From Xanthomonas hortorum pv. cynarae (GTDB lineage Bacteria > Pseudomonadota > Gammaproteobacteria > Xanthomonadales > Xanthomonadaceae): DNA of 64,000 nucleotides. This document shows, piece by piece, positions 44,612-54,143 of this stretch. The stretch lies in assembly GCF_002939985.1 (NCBI RefSeq), contig NZ_MDFM01000007.1, positions 62,001-126,000 on the forward strand. The letters are read 5' to 3'. The position numbers and the translations under genes were made by a program. Numbering within the stretch: the first letter of the stretch is position 1; each line of letters starts with the position of its first letter. The notes beneath the pieces were generated by a model. It did not search any database, was not told the origin of the DNA, and saw nothing but the letters and a program-made list of their open reading frames with translations.

Positions 44612-44668
44612 CACGCGCAATGCCTCCGTTGCACGATGACCCATCGCGCATCGCTCACGAGGCTCAAC

Positions 44669-44695
44669 AAAAAAGCCGGCTTTCGCCGGCTTTTT
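44669..44695 (-). terminator. Bidirectional terminator beside tkt
   Basis: AAAAGCCGGC (44671-44680) and GCCGGCTTTTT (44685-44695) pair around TTTC, 23 bp from the tkt stop. It serves tkt on the minus strand and would also stop plus-strand transcripts. Confidence 0.88.
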
Positions 44696-44717
44696 CTTTC
44701 AGGCAACACCCAAGGCG

Positions 44718-46718
44718 TTACAGCGCCTTGGCTGCCGCAACTACATGCTCGGCGGTGATCTTGAAGTACGCATACAGCTGATCCGCCGGCGCCGAGGCGC
44801 CGAAGGTGTCGATGCCGACCACATCGCCATCCAGCCCCACGTACTTGCGCCAGAAGCCGGTCACACCCGCTTCCACCGCCACGCGCTTGCGCACCGCGTT
44901 CGGCAATACCGACTCGCGATAGGCCGCGTCCTGACGATCGAACACGTCGGTGGACGGCATCGACACCACGCGTGTCTTCAAGCCTGCTGCATCGAGCGTC
45001 TGCTTGGCTTCCACTGCCAGGCCCACTTCCGAACCGGTGGCGATCAGGATCACATCCGGCACCCCGCCTTCGGCGTCGGCCAGCACATAACCACCGCGTT
45101 CGATCAGCTTGATCTGCGCGTCGCTGCGCGGCTGGTGCTGCAGGTTCTGGCGACTGAACACCAGGCAGCTCGGGCCGTCCTTGCGGGTAATGGCGGCCTT
45201 CCAGCTCACCGCCGACTCCACCGCATCGCCCGGGCGCCACACATCGTTATTGGGGATGTAGCGCAGCGAGGCCAGATGTTCCACCGGCTGATGGGTCGGG
45301 CCGTCTTCGCCCAGGCCGATCGAGTCGTGCGTGTACACGTGAATGGCATGCGCCGGATTCAGCGCGCTCATGCGTACGCCGTTGCGGGCGTAATCGCTGA
45401 ACACCAGGAAGGTGGCGTCGAAGGGAATAAAGCCGCCATGCAGCGCCAGGCCGTTGGCAATGGCGGTCATGCCGAACTCGCGCACGCCGTAATACACGTA
45501 GTTGGCATCCGGGTCGTCGGTGGCCACCGACTTGCTGGCCTTCCACAAGGTCAGGTTGGAATGCGCCAGATCGGCCGAGCCGCCAATCAGTTCCGGCAAC
45601 AACGGCGCGAACGCTTCGATCGCCAGCTGCGAGGCCTTGCGCGAGGCGATGGTCTGGCCGTCCTGCTGCGCCTTGGCGATGTAGGCATCGGCCTGGGCGA
45701 TGAAGTCGGCCGGCAGCTCGGCGTGCGAGCGACGGGTCAGTTCGGCGGCTTCGGCCGCGTATTGCTTGCCGTACTTGTCGAACAGCTGCTCCCACTCGGC
45801 CTGACGCAGCGTGCCGGTGCCACCTGCACGCCAGCCGGCGTAGATCTCTTCGGGAATTTCGAACGGGCCGTACGGCCACTCCAGCGCCTTGCGTGCGCCT
45901 TCCAGTTCTTCCTTGCCCAGCGGCGCGCCGTGCGAGGATTCCTTGCCGGCCTTGCTGGGCGCACCGAAGCCGATCTTGGTGCGGCAGCAGATCAGCGTGG
46001 GCTTGTCGGTGTTCTCCAGCGCGGCTTCGATGGCGGCCTTGATCTTCTCGGCATCGTGCCCGTCCACATCGCGGATCACTTGCCAGCCATAGGCCTCGAA
46101 ACGCGCCGGCGTGTTGTCGCTGAACCAGCCATCGGTGTTGCCGTCGATGGAGATGTGGTTGTTGTCCCAGAACGCGACCAGCTTGCCCAGGCCCCAGGTG
46201 CCAGCCAGCGAGGCGGCTTCATGCGAGATGCCTTCCATCATGCAGCCATCGCCCATGAACACCCAGGTGCGGTGGTCGACGATTTCCAGCTCCGGGCGGT
46301 TGAAGCGCTGCGCCAGCAACTTCTCGGCCAGCGCGAACCCGACCGCATTGGCAAAGCCCTGACCGAGCGGACCGGTGGTGGTCTCGATGCCGGGGGTTTC
46401 GCTGCGCTCGGGGTGGCCGGCAGTCTTGCTGTGCAGCTGACGGAACTGCTTGAGCTGCTCGATCGGCAAGTCGTAGCCGGAAAGATGCAGCAATGCGTAC
46501 TGCAGCATCGACCCGTGGCCGTTGGACAGCACGAAGCGGTCGCGATTGAACCACTGCGGGTTGTTCGGGTTGTGCCGGAAGAAATCGTTCCACAGCACTT
46601 CGGCGATATCGGCCATGCCCATCGGCATGCCGGGATGGCCGGATTTGGCGGCTTCGACCGCATCTGCGGCGAGAAAACGGATGGCGTTGGCCAGCTGGCG
46701 GCGGGTGGGCTGGGTCAT
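44718..46718 (-). CDS. tkt: Transketolase
   Basis: A 666-residue thiamine-diphosphate enzyme of the pentose phosphate pathway. N-terminal [20 protein letters not shown] and [19 protein letters not shown] (His in the active site), [40 protein letters not shown], then the ThDP motif [20 protein letters not shown]. The pyrimidine domain carries [24 protein letters not shown] and [20 protein letters not shown]. The C-terminal domain has the [11 protein letters not shown] cluster. Length equals the family. GGGATTC-type repeats lie just upstream. Confidence 0.97.
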   Translation of the reverse strand: MTQPTRRQLANAIRFLAADAVEAAKSGHPGMPMGMADIAEVLWNDFFRHNPNNPQWFNRDRFVLSNGHGSMLQYALLHLSGYDLPIEQLKQFRQLHSKTAGHPERSETPGIETTTGPLGQGFANAVGFALAEKLLAQRFNRPELEIVDHRTWVFMGDGCMMEGISHEAASLAGTWGLGKLVAFWDNNHISIDGNTDGWFSDNTPARFEAYGWQVIRDVDGHDAEKIKAAIEAALENTDKPTLICCRTKIGFGAPSKAGKESSHGAPLGKEELEGARKALEWPYGPFEIPEEIYAGWRAGGTGTLRQAEWEQLFDKYGKQYAAEAAELTRRSHAELPADFIAQADAYIAKAQQDGQTIASRKASQLAIEAFAPLLPELIGGSADLAHSNLTLWKASKSVATDDPDANYVYYGVREFGMTAIANGLALHGGFIPFDATFLVFSDYARNGVRMSALNPAHAIHVYTHDSIGLGEDGPTHQPVEHLASLRYIPNNDVWRPGDAVESAVSWKAAITRKDGPSCLVFSRQNLQHQPRSDAQIKLIERGGYVLADAEGGVPDVILIATGSEVGLAVEAKQTLDAAGLKTRVVSMPSTDVFDRQDAAYRESVLPNAVRKRVAVEAGVTGFWRKYVGLDGDVVGIDTFGASAPADQLYAYFKITAEHVVAAAKAL

Positions 46719-46800
46719 GGGCGTCTATGGAAGCGGAGGGGAACACCGCTGGAAGCGGAGCCGCTTATTCTCCCACAGAGCGCGTTAGGGAGCCGGGATT

Positions 46801-46829
46801 GGGGAGGCGGGATTCGGGATTGGTGAAGC
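46801..46829. repeat. GGGATTC-type repeat upstream of tkt
   Basis: GGGATTGGGGAGGCGGGATTCGGGATTGG consists of three GGGATT blocks. The opposite-sense copy CCCGAATCCCGAATCCC lies 130 bp away at 46959-46975, so together they form an inverted pair that could fold into a long stem. Confidence 0.7.
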
Positions 46830-46958
46830 GGGAGCCGGAGCCTCTGCAGCCTCGTCCGCAGTGCAACAGTGCAGCAGGCGGCGCAGACGCTGCCACGACA
46901 CTGCAGAACTGACCTGGCACCTGACGATCGCAACAGCCCGCTCCAACGAATCTCGACT

Positions 46959-46975
46959 CCCGAATCCCGAATCCC
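46959..46975. repeat. GGGATTC-type repeat (inverse) at symporter end
   Basis: CCCGAATCCCGAATCCC adjoins and reaches the stop codon of the symporter gene (46975-46977). It is the reverse-strand form of the repeat upstream of tkt. Confidence 0.65.
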
Positions 46976-48255
46976 TACTCCTCGCCCTTCGCCACCAACG
47001 TCGTCAATGCCAGATCGCCGGTCACATTCAACGCCGTGCGGCACATATCCAGGAAGTGATTGACGCCCAGGATCATGCCGATGCCAACCGGATTGACCCC
47101 GACCATCGCGCAGATCAGCGCCACCACCGGCAGCGAGCCCGACGGCACACCCGCAGTGCCGATGCCGCCCAAAATGCAGACCAGCATCACCATGAACTGC
47201 TGGCCGATGCTCAGGTCCACATTGAAGAACTGCGCCAGGAAGATCACCGTCACCCCTTCGAACAACGCGGTGCCGTTCTGGTTGGCGGTGGCGCCCACAG
47301 TGAGCACAAAGCGCGACACCCGCGGCGGCAGGCCCATCTCGTCGGCCACACGCAGGGCGGTCGGCAAGGTCGCATTACTGGACGCAGTGGAGAACGCCAT
47401 CATCGTGGCCTCCTGGGTCTGCTTGAAGAAGCCGATCGGCGAACGCCCGGCGAACTTCACCGCCAGCCCGTAACTGACCACCATGTGCAGGCCCAGCGCC
47501 AACACCACCACGCCCACGTAGGCGCCCAGGCGGATCAACAGATCGAAGCCGAACAGCGCAGCCAGATTGAACATGAAACAGGCCACCGCATACGGCGCCA
47601 GGCGAATCACCAAGCCGATCAAGGTCATCGAGATTTCGAAGATGCCCTCGATGCCGCGTTTGAGCGTGGCGACCTTTTCATCCGCGGTCAGCACCATGCC
47701 CACGCCGAACATCACCGCAAAAAACATCAGCGACAAAATCGCGCCATTGCTGGACGCCGCAGCGATCACGTTGCTGGGCACGATCGACAACAGCATGTCC
47801 ATGCCCTGCGGCTGGGTGCCGGAGCTGGAAATGATCTCGCGGGTGCGCTCGGCGTTTTCCTGGATCAGCTGATTGGCCAGCTGTGGATCCACGCCCGCCC
47901 CCGGCTTGAGCACATTCACCAATACCAGGCCGAGCAACACCGCCACACCGGACAGCACGACGGTGTAGCCCAAGGTGCGCCAACCCACGCGCCCCAGCGC
48001 GCGGATGTCGCCCATTTCGGAAATGCCCATCACCAATGCCGAGAACAGCAGCGGCACGATCAGCATGAAGATCAGATTGAGGAAAATCTGCGAGAGCGGG
48101 GTGGTGACGTACTTGGTCACCGTGCGCACCCAGTCGGCATCGCTGCCGGCAAGGTAGTAGACGGCCAACCCCAACACCAGGCCGACGGCGAAACCAATGC
48201 CCATCTTCCAATGCAGGGGCAGGCCCGGGCGGCGTGCGGCTGGGGATGCAGTCAT
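46975..48255 (-). CDS. Dicarboxylate/amino acid:cation symporter (DAACS family)
   Basis: A polytopic transporter of about 426 residues with roughly eight helices. The ATG at 48255 is used, with AAGG upstream. Family hallmarks are SSNGAILSLMFFAVMFGVGM, the serine-rich stretch AFSTASSNATLPTALRVADE (re-entrant loop 1), TVGATANQNGTALFEGVTVI (the NxNGTA loop of TM7) and LGGIGTAGVPSGSLPVVALI (re-entrant loop 2), followed by NHFLDMCRTALNVTGDL. The residues that bind the carboxylate (Arg, Asp in MCRTALNV) and Na+ are present. The family moves C4-dicarboxylates, glutamate or aspartate with Na+/H+; the substrate is not determinable. Confidence 0.92.
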   Translation of the reverse strand: MTASPAARRPGLPLHWKMGIGFAVGLVLGLAVYYLAGSDADWVRTVTKYVTTPLSQIFLNLIFMLIVPLLFSALVMGISEMGDIRALGRVGWRTLGYTVVLSGVAVLLGLVLVNVLKPGAGVDPQLANQLIQENAERTREIISSSGTQPQGMDMLLSIVPSNVIAAASSNGAILSLMFFAVMFGVGMVLTADEKVATLKRGIEGIFEISMTLIGLVIRLAPYAVACFMFNLAALFGFDLLIRLGAYVGVVVLALGLHMVVSYGLAVKFAGRSPIGFFKQTQEATMMAFSTASSNATLPTALRVADEMGLPPRVSRFVLTVGATANQNGTALFEGVTVIFLAQFFNVDLSIGQQFMVMLVCILGGIGTAGVPSGSLPVVALICAMVGVNPVGIGMILGVNHFLDMCRTALNVTGDLALTTLVAKGEE

Positions 48256-48587
48256 CTGGTCGGGCCTTGATCTGTACACAAAGGCGGGAGCTTAACAAAC
48301 GCCATCGATGCGGCCACCTACCCGACGTGCCGCTACGCGCCTGCGCGAGGGTAGGTGTCCCTCTCGACGTCAGGTGATGCAGGCGTTGGCGCGGGAGCGG
48401 GCGAGAGTCCTGCAACCAGTCTGCTGCCCTAATCGATCTGCAATTGGCGCATCCACATCATCTAATCAGCTTGAAGCGGCAAAGATTTCGAGTCTTGCCG
48501 TTGCTAGATGCAGCCAAAAGCCTTGTTAGTCGAGTGCGCGGTGCCTTATAGCTTTAGATCAATAGCCTGGTTGGTCGAGTGCGCGGT

Positions 48588-48684
48588 GCCCTCGCCGCTC
48601 GCGGGACACGCCGTGAATCCGTCCCTGGAGGCTCGGTGGCGGCATCCATGCCGCCACACGGTCCCGCAAGCGGCGAGGACACCG
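48588..48684. repeat. Long palindromic intergenic element, copy D
   Basis: Core GCGGGACACGCC...CACGGTCCCGC (48601-48667) with the central hairpin GGCGGCATCCATGCCGCC (48639-48656). Outer arms GCCCTCGCCGCTCGCGGGAC and its right-hand complement (48661-48682, GTCCCGCAAGCGGCGAGGAC) pair over about 20 bp with a few mismatches. Confidence 0.85.
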
Positions 48685-48828
48685 CACCAGAGAGTCTGCA
48701 GGTTGCTTCGTTGAAAGCCTGCCTTCCGTTTGCCTTGCGTTGAAAAGCTGATCGGACAAGCCGTTATTGAACCAACGCACGTCTTGCCACGCTTGTAACC
48801 GTGCACACCGACCATCTCGACCGGTCCT

Positions 48829-48926
48829 TGCCCGCCCACCGTCGCGGGACCTTACGCGGCATGGATGCCGCGTAAGAGCCTACACGGACGTACTTGCGGC
48901 GTGTCCCGCGATGGTGGGCGGGCAAG
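48829..48926. repeat. Long palindromic intergenic element, copy E
   Basis: Core GCGGGACCTTACGCGGC to GGCGTGTCCCGC (48844-48909), inverted relative to copy D, with hairpin GCGGCATGGATGCCGC (48856-48871). Outer arms TTGCCCGCCCACCGTCGC and the matching GCGATGGTGGGCGGGCAA pair almost perfectly. Confidence 0.85.
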
Positions 48927-49073
48927 GACCCTGCAGCCAAGCAGCAACCCCAGAGCTCTGCTTTCATCGACACATCAGCAACCCACGTGTAACCGGAATC
49001 AACGAGTCGCAACGCTACACGGCTTGGCGACCATCCAAGAACCCGTTAGCCACTGTCGCTGCAGCGCAGCCGA

Positions 49074-50840
49074 TCAACGCGCTGGCGGATACAGCGGCGC
49101 CAATACCTCCGGTTCCGCAGCCGTTGCATGGCGCCAACGCGGGCCTTTGGAAAACGCCTCGCGCAACATTGCACGCGCAGCAGCTACATCGCCATCGCCG
49201 CCCCAGCGCGCGCGCTGCATCTGCGCCACCGCTGCGCGCTGGGCCGGGTCGCTCAACGCGGCCAGCACACTGTCGATGTCGGCAACACCGGCCATGCCGC
49301 AGAGTACCGCCGCCACATCGTCCATCCCGCCGGTATCGAGCGCGCGACGCAATTCGGCCACACCGTGGGTGGCACGCCGACCGGGGGCGGGTGCATCGCT
49401 GCCATTGGTCACCGGCGAACCGCGCGAACCGCCGCGACGCAGCAGCAACGCCCACGCAAGCGTGGCGATCCACAACAACGCGAAACCGATCGCCGCGCCG
49501 ATCCAGCCCCACGGCCGTTGCGCAGCGGCGGGTTGCTGCAGGCTGAGCGTGCTGGCCGCAGGAGCTGGCGCAACGTTGTCCGGCAACGGGTTTGCTGCAG
49601 GCGCAGGCGCGGGCGCCGCAAACGCACCGCTGCCCGCAGCCACATCCAACGTGAGATCCGGCAGCGACGCGGTCTTTGCCGCCGCCGCACTCACATCCCA
49701 CCACGCCACCTGCAATCCGGGCACCACCAGTGGACCGGCGCGGTTGGGCACGATCGAATAGCGCCGGGTCAGCCGCAGCTGCGGCGAACCGTCCACGAAG
49801 CGTTCTTCATACTGCGCCGGCTCGGCGAACACCTGCGCGTCGGGCACGCTAGGACTAGGCAATTCCGGAAACTGCGCCTGGGTGGCGCCGCGTGCGCTGG
49901 CTTCCACCACGATCTGCGCCGCCTCGCCGGCAGTCGCGCGCTGCGGCGTGGTGGTGTAACGCAGTTGCAGACTGCGCAGCGGCAGCCACGGCTGCGGCGC
50001 GTTGGCCGGCTGCGCACGCACCTGCAGCGGAATGCTGGCGCTGCGTGCGGTCAGCTCGCCATTACCGCGACCGAAATAATCATCGAAAAAACCACCGACC
50101 GAACGCCCATTGAAACGCGCCGACGGCAACAGCAAGCGCCCACTGCGCTCGGGCACCAGCAAATAGCGTCGCTCCACCACGTTGTACTGACGATTGTTGA
50201 CCAGCTTGACCGAACTGACGTCATCGCCAATGCGTTGCAGCGAGGCGCCATCGGGCGCTTCCAGATCCAGTTCGCCGGAGGCCAGCTGCGTAGCGAAATA
50301 CAAGCGCACCACCACGCCCACGCTTTGCTGCACGTAGGGCTGCGGGTCGTCCACCTGCGTTTCGACGAAGGCGTCTTCATTGCCCTGCGCCGCGCTCGGC
50401 CCGCCTTGCGCGCTGCCACCAGCGCTGCTGGTGCTTCCGGTGCTGCCGGTGCCCGCATTGTTTGCAGCCCCAACCACCTGCAACCGCAGCGGCTCGGTGC
50501 GCTCGTTGCCGACGCGTATCGCCGGCACGATCAGCTCGCCGCTCTTGCGCGGCGTCAACACCACGCCGAACAACGCACGCACCGTCACCGATCCATTGGT
50601 CACCTGCATCTGCTGGTTGGCGCTCTTGGCACCCAGTGCGAAGTCGTTGCGCAACGGCGTGTAATCCGGATCGACACCGCGTTGATCGGTTTCGATGTTC
50701 AACATCACCACGTCGCCGGCATTGGCGCTGTCGCGGTCCAGCCAGGCGCGCGTCACCGCACTGACGGGTGCGGAAGCGAGCATCACCATGCTGGCCAGCA
50801 TCGCGATCGCCGCGCGGCGTAAGTGGTGTGTGCCGATCAT
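49074..50840 (-). CDS. batD: BatD-like membrane protein (oxygen-tolerance cluster)
   Basis: A 588-residue exported membrane protein. Signal peptide IAMLASMVMLASAPVSA, then a long beta-rich periplasmic region (for example AWLDRDSANAGDVVMLNIET, RNDFALGAKSANQQMQVTNG, RKSGELIVPAIRVGNERTEP). It shows an AGEAAQIVVEASARGATQAQ repeat unit and a C-terminal membrane helix (WIGAAIGFALLWIATLAWAL) with a cytoplasmic tail. This is the BatD layout (DUF7939/oxygen tolerance). It overlaps the VWA-TPR gene by four bases (ATGA). Probably acts in an envelope complex with BatA and BatB/C; the exact function is unknown. Confidence 0.88.
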   Translation of the reverse strand: MIGTHHLRRAAIAMLASMVMLASAPVSAVTRAWLDRDSANAGDVVMLNIETDQRGVDPDYTPLRNDFALGAKSANQQMQVTNGSVTVRALFGVVLTPRKSGELIVPAIRVGNERTEPLRLQVVGAANNAGTGSTGSTSSAGGSAQGGPSAAQGNEDAFVETQVDDPQPYVQQSVGVVVRLYFATQLASGELDLEAPDGASLQRIGDDVSSVKLVNNRQYNVVERRYLLVPERSGRLLLPSARFNGRSVGGFFDDYFGRGNGELTARSASIPLQVRAQPANAPQPWLPLRSLQLRYTTTPQRATAGEAAQIVVEASARGATQAQFPELPSPSVPDAQVFAEPAQYEERFVDGSPQLRLTRRYSIVPNRAGPLVVPGLQVAWWDVSAAAAKTASLPDLTLDVAAGSGAFAAPAPAPAANPLPDNVAPAPAASTLSLQQPAAAQRPWGWIGAAIGFALLWIATLAWALLLRRGGSRGSPVTNGSDAPAPGRRATHGVAELRRALDTGGMDDVAAVLCGMAGVADIDSVLAALSDPAQRAAVAQMQRARWGGDGDVAAARAMLREAFSKGPRWRHATAAEPEVLAPLYPPAR

Positions 50841-52675
50841 CGTCCGTCCCGTTGCCTGCGTTCGTGTTCCAGCCTGAATTTGGTGCGCAGCAAGCTGCCC
50901 GGATCGTCCGGAACGCGCCGCAACCAGGCATCCACCGCCTGCCGTTGCTCGCGCTGTTCCGGCGTCTCGCTGACCGCTGCGGCTTCCTGCTTGCCGTTTG
51001 CATCGGCGCTCTTGTCGCCGGCCTGCGCCATCGCCTGCTGCATCTTTTGCCGCTGCGCGGCATCGGCCTGCTGCTGCGCCTGCGCATCGGCCGACTGCGG
51101 CGGCGCGTCCTGCTTGCTCTGCTCGCCTTGCCCGCTCTTGGATGGCTGGTCTTGCGACTTTCCATCCTGCGGCGTCTGCGCCGGAGAGGGCTGATCCTTG
51201 CTGTCCTGTTTGCCTTGGGCGTCCTGCTTGCCCTGCCCGTCCTGGCCAGCGTTTTGGTTGTCTTGTTTGTTCTGCCCGGACTGATTTTGGCCGGGCTTGT
51301 TCTGACCGGATTGCTTCTGCTCTTTGGACTGGCCCTTGCCGTCCTTGTTGTTCTGCTGTTGACGCTTGCGCGCCGCATCCACCGCCGCACGATTGGCGAT
51401 GGCGTCCTGCTGATCGGGGTGTTGCTTCAGCGCACGGTCGTACGCCGCAATCGCTTCGTCGTATTGCCCCTGCCGGGCCAGCGCGTTGCCAAGGTTGTAC
51501 AGGCCCTCATCGGTGTGCACACCTTCAAACGCTTTCTGTGCCGCGGCGAAATCGCCTTTGCGATACGCCTGCACGCCTGCATCCAGACGTTGCTGTTGCA
51601 CCTGATCGGCGCGTTGCCACAACGTACTCTCTGCTGCGTGCGCGGGCTGAGCCAACGGCAACACACACACCAACGCGAGTACCGCCACAACCGCACGACG
51701 TCGGAACGCCAGAAGCGCCAACAGCATCACCGGCAGCAGCAGCCAGTAGCCTTCGTCCAGCCAGGTCTTGCCGCCATTGGACTCGGCCGCTTCATCGGCC
51801 AAGGGCTGCTGCGCAGGATCGAGCACCCCCAGCGCACGCAAATCCGAATCATCCGCTGCAATGCGCGCATAACGCCCACCCCCCTGCCCGGCCAGATCGC
51901 GCAGGCTGGCTTCGTCCAGTTTCGCCTGTGCGATTTCGCCTGTATTGGTGCGATAGGCAGCGCCGCGCTCGCTACCCACACCGAGCGCAGACACGCTGAA
52001 TCCACGCGAACGCGCCAGCCGTGCAGAACTGCCAGCCCTACGATCCGCACTATCGCTGACCAACAGAATGTCGCCTTGTTTGAAGCCCGCCTGCAGCAGC
52101 AACTGCGTGGCCGCATCGATCGCCGCATCGGCGCGCTTGCCATCCACCGGCATCACCGATGGCGACAACGCGTCCAGAAACAACGCCAAATTGGCCGTGT
52201 CTTCAGTGAGCGGCGCAACGGTGAAGGTTTCGCCCGCATAGACCAACAGCGCGACTTCGCCACCGGCGCGCTTACGCAACAGCGTGGCCAGTTTCGCGCG
52301 CGCCTGCAGCAAGCGCGATGGCGGCAAATCGTTGGCATTGATGCTGGAGGACAGATCCAGCGCCACCACCAGCGGCATGCTGGAGTGATACACCGGCCGC
52401 TCGACCTGCCGCCAACTCGGCCCAGTCATTGCCACCACCGCGAGCACATACGTCAACGCAGCCAGCACGAAGCCGAGCCATCCGCGCTGGCCACCGGAGA
52501 CCAGTAATTTGGGCAGCAGATGCGCATCCACACTGTGCCGCCATACCTCCGCATCGCGTCGGCGCAGGTGCCAGAGCAGCGCTGCCGGCACGATGGCCAG
52601 CAGCGCCCATAGCAAGGTCGGGCGCAGCAGATGCAACGACTGCAATACCGCTGTCAGCTCGGTCAGCGCGTTCAT
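50837..52675 (-). CDS. VWA-TPR fusion protein (BatB/BatC-like)
   Basis: A 612-residue membrane protein. The ATG at 52675 follows GGAG at six bases and overlaps batA's stop (ATGA). Two N-terminal helices (LLWALLAIVPAALLWHL, WLGFVLAALTYVLAVVAMTG) precede a von Willebrand A domain with MIDAS DLSSS (from Asp107). A helix pair (GYWLLLPVMLLALLAF, VVAVLALVCVLPLAQPAHA) leads to periplasmic TPR units (AGVQAYRKGDFAAAQKAFEG, NLGNALARQGQYDEAIAAYD) and a long Gln/Lys/Asn-rich tail (about 440-590). BatB (VWA) and BatC (TPR) are thus one chain, as in other xanthomonads. The low-complexity tail is of unknown role. Confidence 0.88.
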   Translation of the reverse strand: MNALTELTAVLQSLHLLRPTLLWALLAIVPAALLWHLRRRDAEVWRHSVDAHLLPKLLVSGGQRGWLGFVLAALTYVLAVVAMTGPSWRQVERPVYHSSMPLVVALDLSSSINANDLPPSRLLQARAKLATLLRKRAGGEVALLVYAGETFTVAPLTEDTANLALFLDALSPSVMPVDGKRADAAIDAATQLLLQAGFKQGDILLVSDSADRRAGSSARLARSRGFSVSALGVGSERGAAYRTNTGEIAQAKLDEASLRDLAGQGGGRYARIAADDSDLRALGVLDPAQQPLADEAAESNGGKTWLDEGYWLLLPVMLLALLAFRRRAVVAVLALVCVLPLAQPAHAAESTLWQRADQVQQQRLDAGVQAYRKGDFAAAQKAFEGVHTDEGLYNLGNALARQGQYDEAIAAYDRALKQHPDQQDAIANRAAVDAARKRQQQNNKDGKGQSKEQKQSGQNKPGQNQSGQNKQDNQNAGQDGQGKQDAQGKQDSKDQPSPAQTPQDGKSQDQPSKSGQGEQSKQDAPPQSADAQAQQQADAAQRQKMQQAMAQAGDKSADANGKQEAAAVSETPEQREQRQAVDAWLRRVPDDPGSLLRTKFRLEHERRQRDGR

Positions 52676-53679
52676 CGCCATCTCCGCGGCAGCACGTAAG
52701 CCAGCAGCGCAATCACGATGGCAGCGCCCAACGGCCAGTAATAGCGCTCCACGCGCGGTTGCACCGACGGCCCCATTGCCTTCACCGGTTCCAGCCGATC
52801 CAGTTCGGCATAGATGCCGGCCAGTTCCTCGGTGTCGCGTGCGCGGAAGAAACGCCCGCCGGTCTGTTCGGCGATCTTGCGCAACCCCGCTTCATCGATA
52901 TCGTCATTGCCACCGGCCGGAATCGGCACGCCGAACAACGAATACCCGCCGCTGCCGCCGAACGCGATGGTATGCACGCGCACGCCTTCGGCCTTGGCAA
53001 GTTCGGCGGCTTTCAATGGGTTGAGCACGCCGGCCGTGTTGACGCCATCGGTGAGCAGCACTACCACGCGTTGCCCCTGTTTCTGCTCGCGCAGCCGTTT
53101 GACCGACAACGCAATCGCATCGCCAATCGCGGTTTCGCGCCCGGCCAAGCCCACCACGCTGTCGGCCAACTGATCGCGGACCGAGGTCAGGTCAGCGGTC
53201 AACGGCGTCAGCGCATAGGCGCGTTGGCCGAACACCAACAAGCCGACACGATCGCCTTCGCGGCGATCCAGAAAGTCCGACAGCACCGCCTTGGCCGCCG
53301 TCAGGCGATCGACGACGCTGCCGCCGAGCACCATATCCGGCTCGCTCATGCTGCCGGACAGATCCACCGCCAGCATCATCTGTCGCGCCTCGCGCGGCGG
53401 CTGGATCACCACGCCCAGCTGTTGCGGACGCGCAAGCGCCGCACACAACAAGAACCAGCCCAACCATGCCAACCAGCGCGGCATCCGCAATGCCGGCACA
53501 CGTTGCGCCTGTGCAACCGCATGCAATTGATCGGCGTAGGGCACGCGCAGCGCAGCCGCATCGGCACGCCGCTGCGGCCAGAACCACATCAGTAACGGCA
53601 GCGGCATCAACCACCATGCCCACGGCCACGCGCAGTGCGCGAGCGCGTCCTGCCATTGCGACCACTGCAGCCAGTTCAT
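52672..53679 (-). CDS. batA: VWA-domain membrane protein BatA
   Basis: A 335-residue protein. Two N-terminal helices (WPWAWWLMPLPLLMWFW and WLAWLGWFLLCAALARP) flank a short loop; a VWA domain follows (about 98-300) with MIDAS DLSGSMS (from Asp106), TAIGDAIALSVKRL and VVVLLTDGVNTAG. A last helix (YWPLGAAIVIALLAYVLP) anchors the C-terminus. The VWA surface probably contacts MoxR or BatD. Start and stop overlap neighbours by four bases (ATGA) both ways. Confidence 0.9.
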   Translation of the reverse strand: MNWLQWSQWQDALAHCAWPWAWWLMPLPLLMWFWPQRRADAAALRVPYADQLHAVAQAQRVPALRMPRWLAWLGWFLLCAALARPQQLGVVIQPPREARQMMLAVDLSGSMSEPDMVLGGSVVDRLTAAKAVLSDFLDRREGDRVGLLVFGQRAYALTPLTADLTSVRDQLADSVVGLAGRETAIGDAIALSVKRLREQKQGQRVVVLLTDGVNTAGVLNPLKAAELAKAEGVRVHTIAFGGSGGYSLFGVPIPAGGNDDIDEAGLRKIAEQTGGRFFRARDTEELAGIYAELDRLEPVKAMGPSVQPRVERYYWPLGAAIVIALLAYVLPRRWR

Positions 53680-54143
53680 CGCTGGCCCCGCATCAGACTC
53701 AGAAAACGCTGTCGCGCCAGTGCCTGCACGGCATCCAGATCTGCAACCGCCGGCGCGCGTTGAAATCCGCCATCCAGCACGGTGCGGCCCGGCCCTTGCG
53801 AAAACGCTTGGGTCTTGCTTTTGCGGCCATCCAGAAACTGCAACCACGCCTCGCCCTGCAACCGATCGGCCTGCGCATCGACGCTGCGCGCCGCACGCCG
53901 CAATAACACCGACAGCGTCGCCAAGCGCTGCGCGGGAGTTGTCGTGCTCTGCAGTTCGGCATCGAATGCCGCCAACCAACGGCGCTGCTGCCGACGACGA
54001 CGCCACCACCAGAACCATGCGGCACCCAACACCAGCACCACTGCGGCAATCACCAACCACCACCCCATCGCCAACGGCCACCACGACGGCGACGGCGGCA
54101 GATGGACATCGCGTAACGGGAGCGATTGCGGCGCCATCGTCAT
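53676..54143 (-). CDS. DUF4381 family membrane protein
   Basis: A 155-residue protein with one helix (WWPLAMGWWLVIAAVVLVLG, about 21-40), an Arg-rich stop-transfer (RRRRQQRRW) and a cytoplasmic helical domain. The phrase LRDVHLPPSPSWWPLAMGWW is characteristic of DUF4381, nearly always found between DUF58 and the VWA genes. ATGs at 54143 and 54137 are both in frame; 54143 overlaps the DUF58 stop. Role in the Bat complex is unknown. Confidence 0.88.
   Translation of the reverse strand: MTMAPQSLPLRDVHLPPSPSWWPLAMGWWLVIAAVVLVLGAAWFWWWRRRRQQRRWLAAFDAELQSTTTPAQRLATLSVLLRRAARSVDAQADRLQGEAWLQFLDGRKSKTQAFSQGPGRTVLDGGFQRAPAVADLDAVQALARQRFLSLMRGQR

Larger units (their letters stand above)
48256..49073. 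other. Gene-poor stretch with palindromic repeats
   Basis: About 820 bp between the symporter and batD. No ORF looks coding. It holds two long palindromic elements (48588-48684 and 48829-48926) and a direct repeat of GTCGAGTGCGCGGTGCC at about 48527-48543 and 48574-48590. Confidence 0.6.

Noticed and set aside
44335-45240. A 301-codon minus-strand frame before tkt's end
   Set aside because: It runs across the tkt 3' end, the terminator and the Fur region without any domain.
44745-46826. A 693-codon plus-strand frame across tkt
   Set aside because: Antisense shadow of transketolase.
46861-48270. A 469-codon plus-strand frame rich in His and Gln
   Set aside because: Antisense shadow of the symporter; its composition is that of reversed membrane protein codons.
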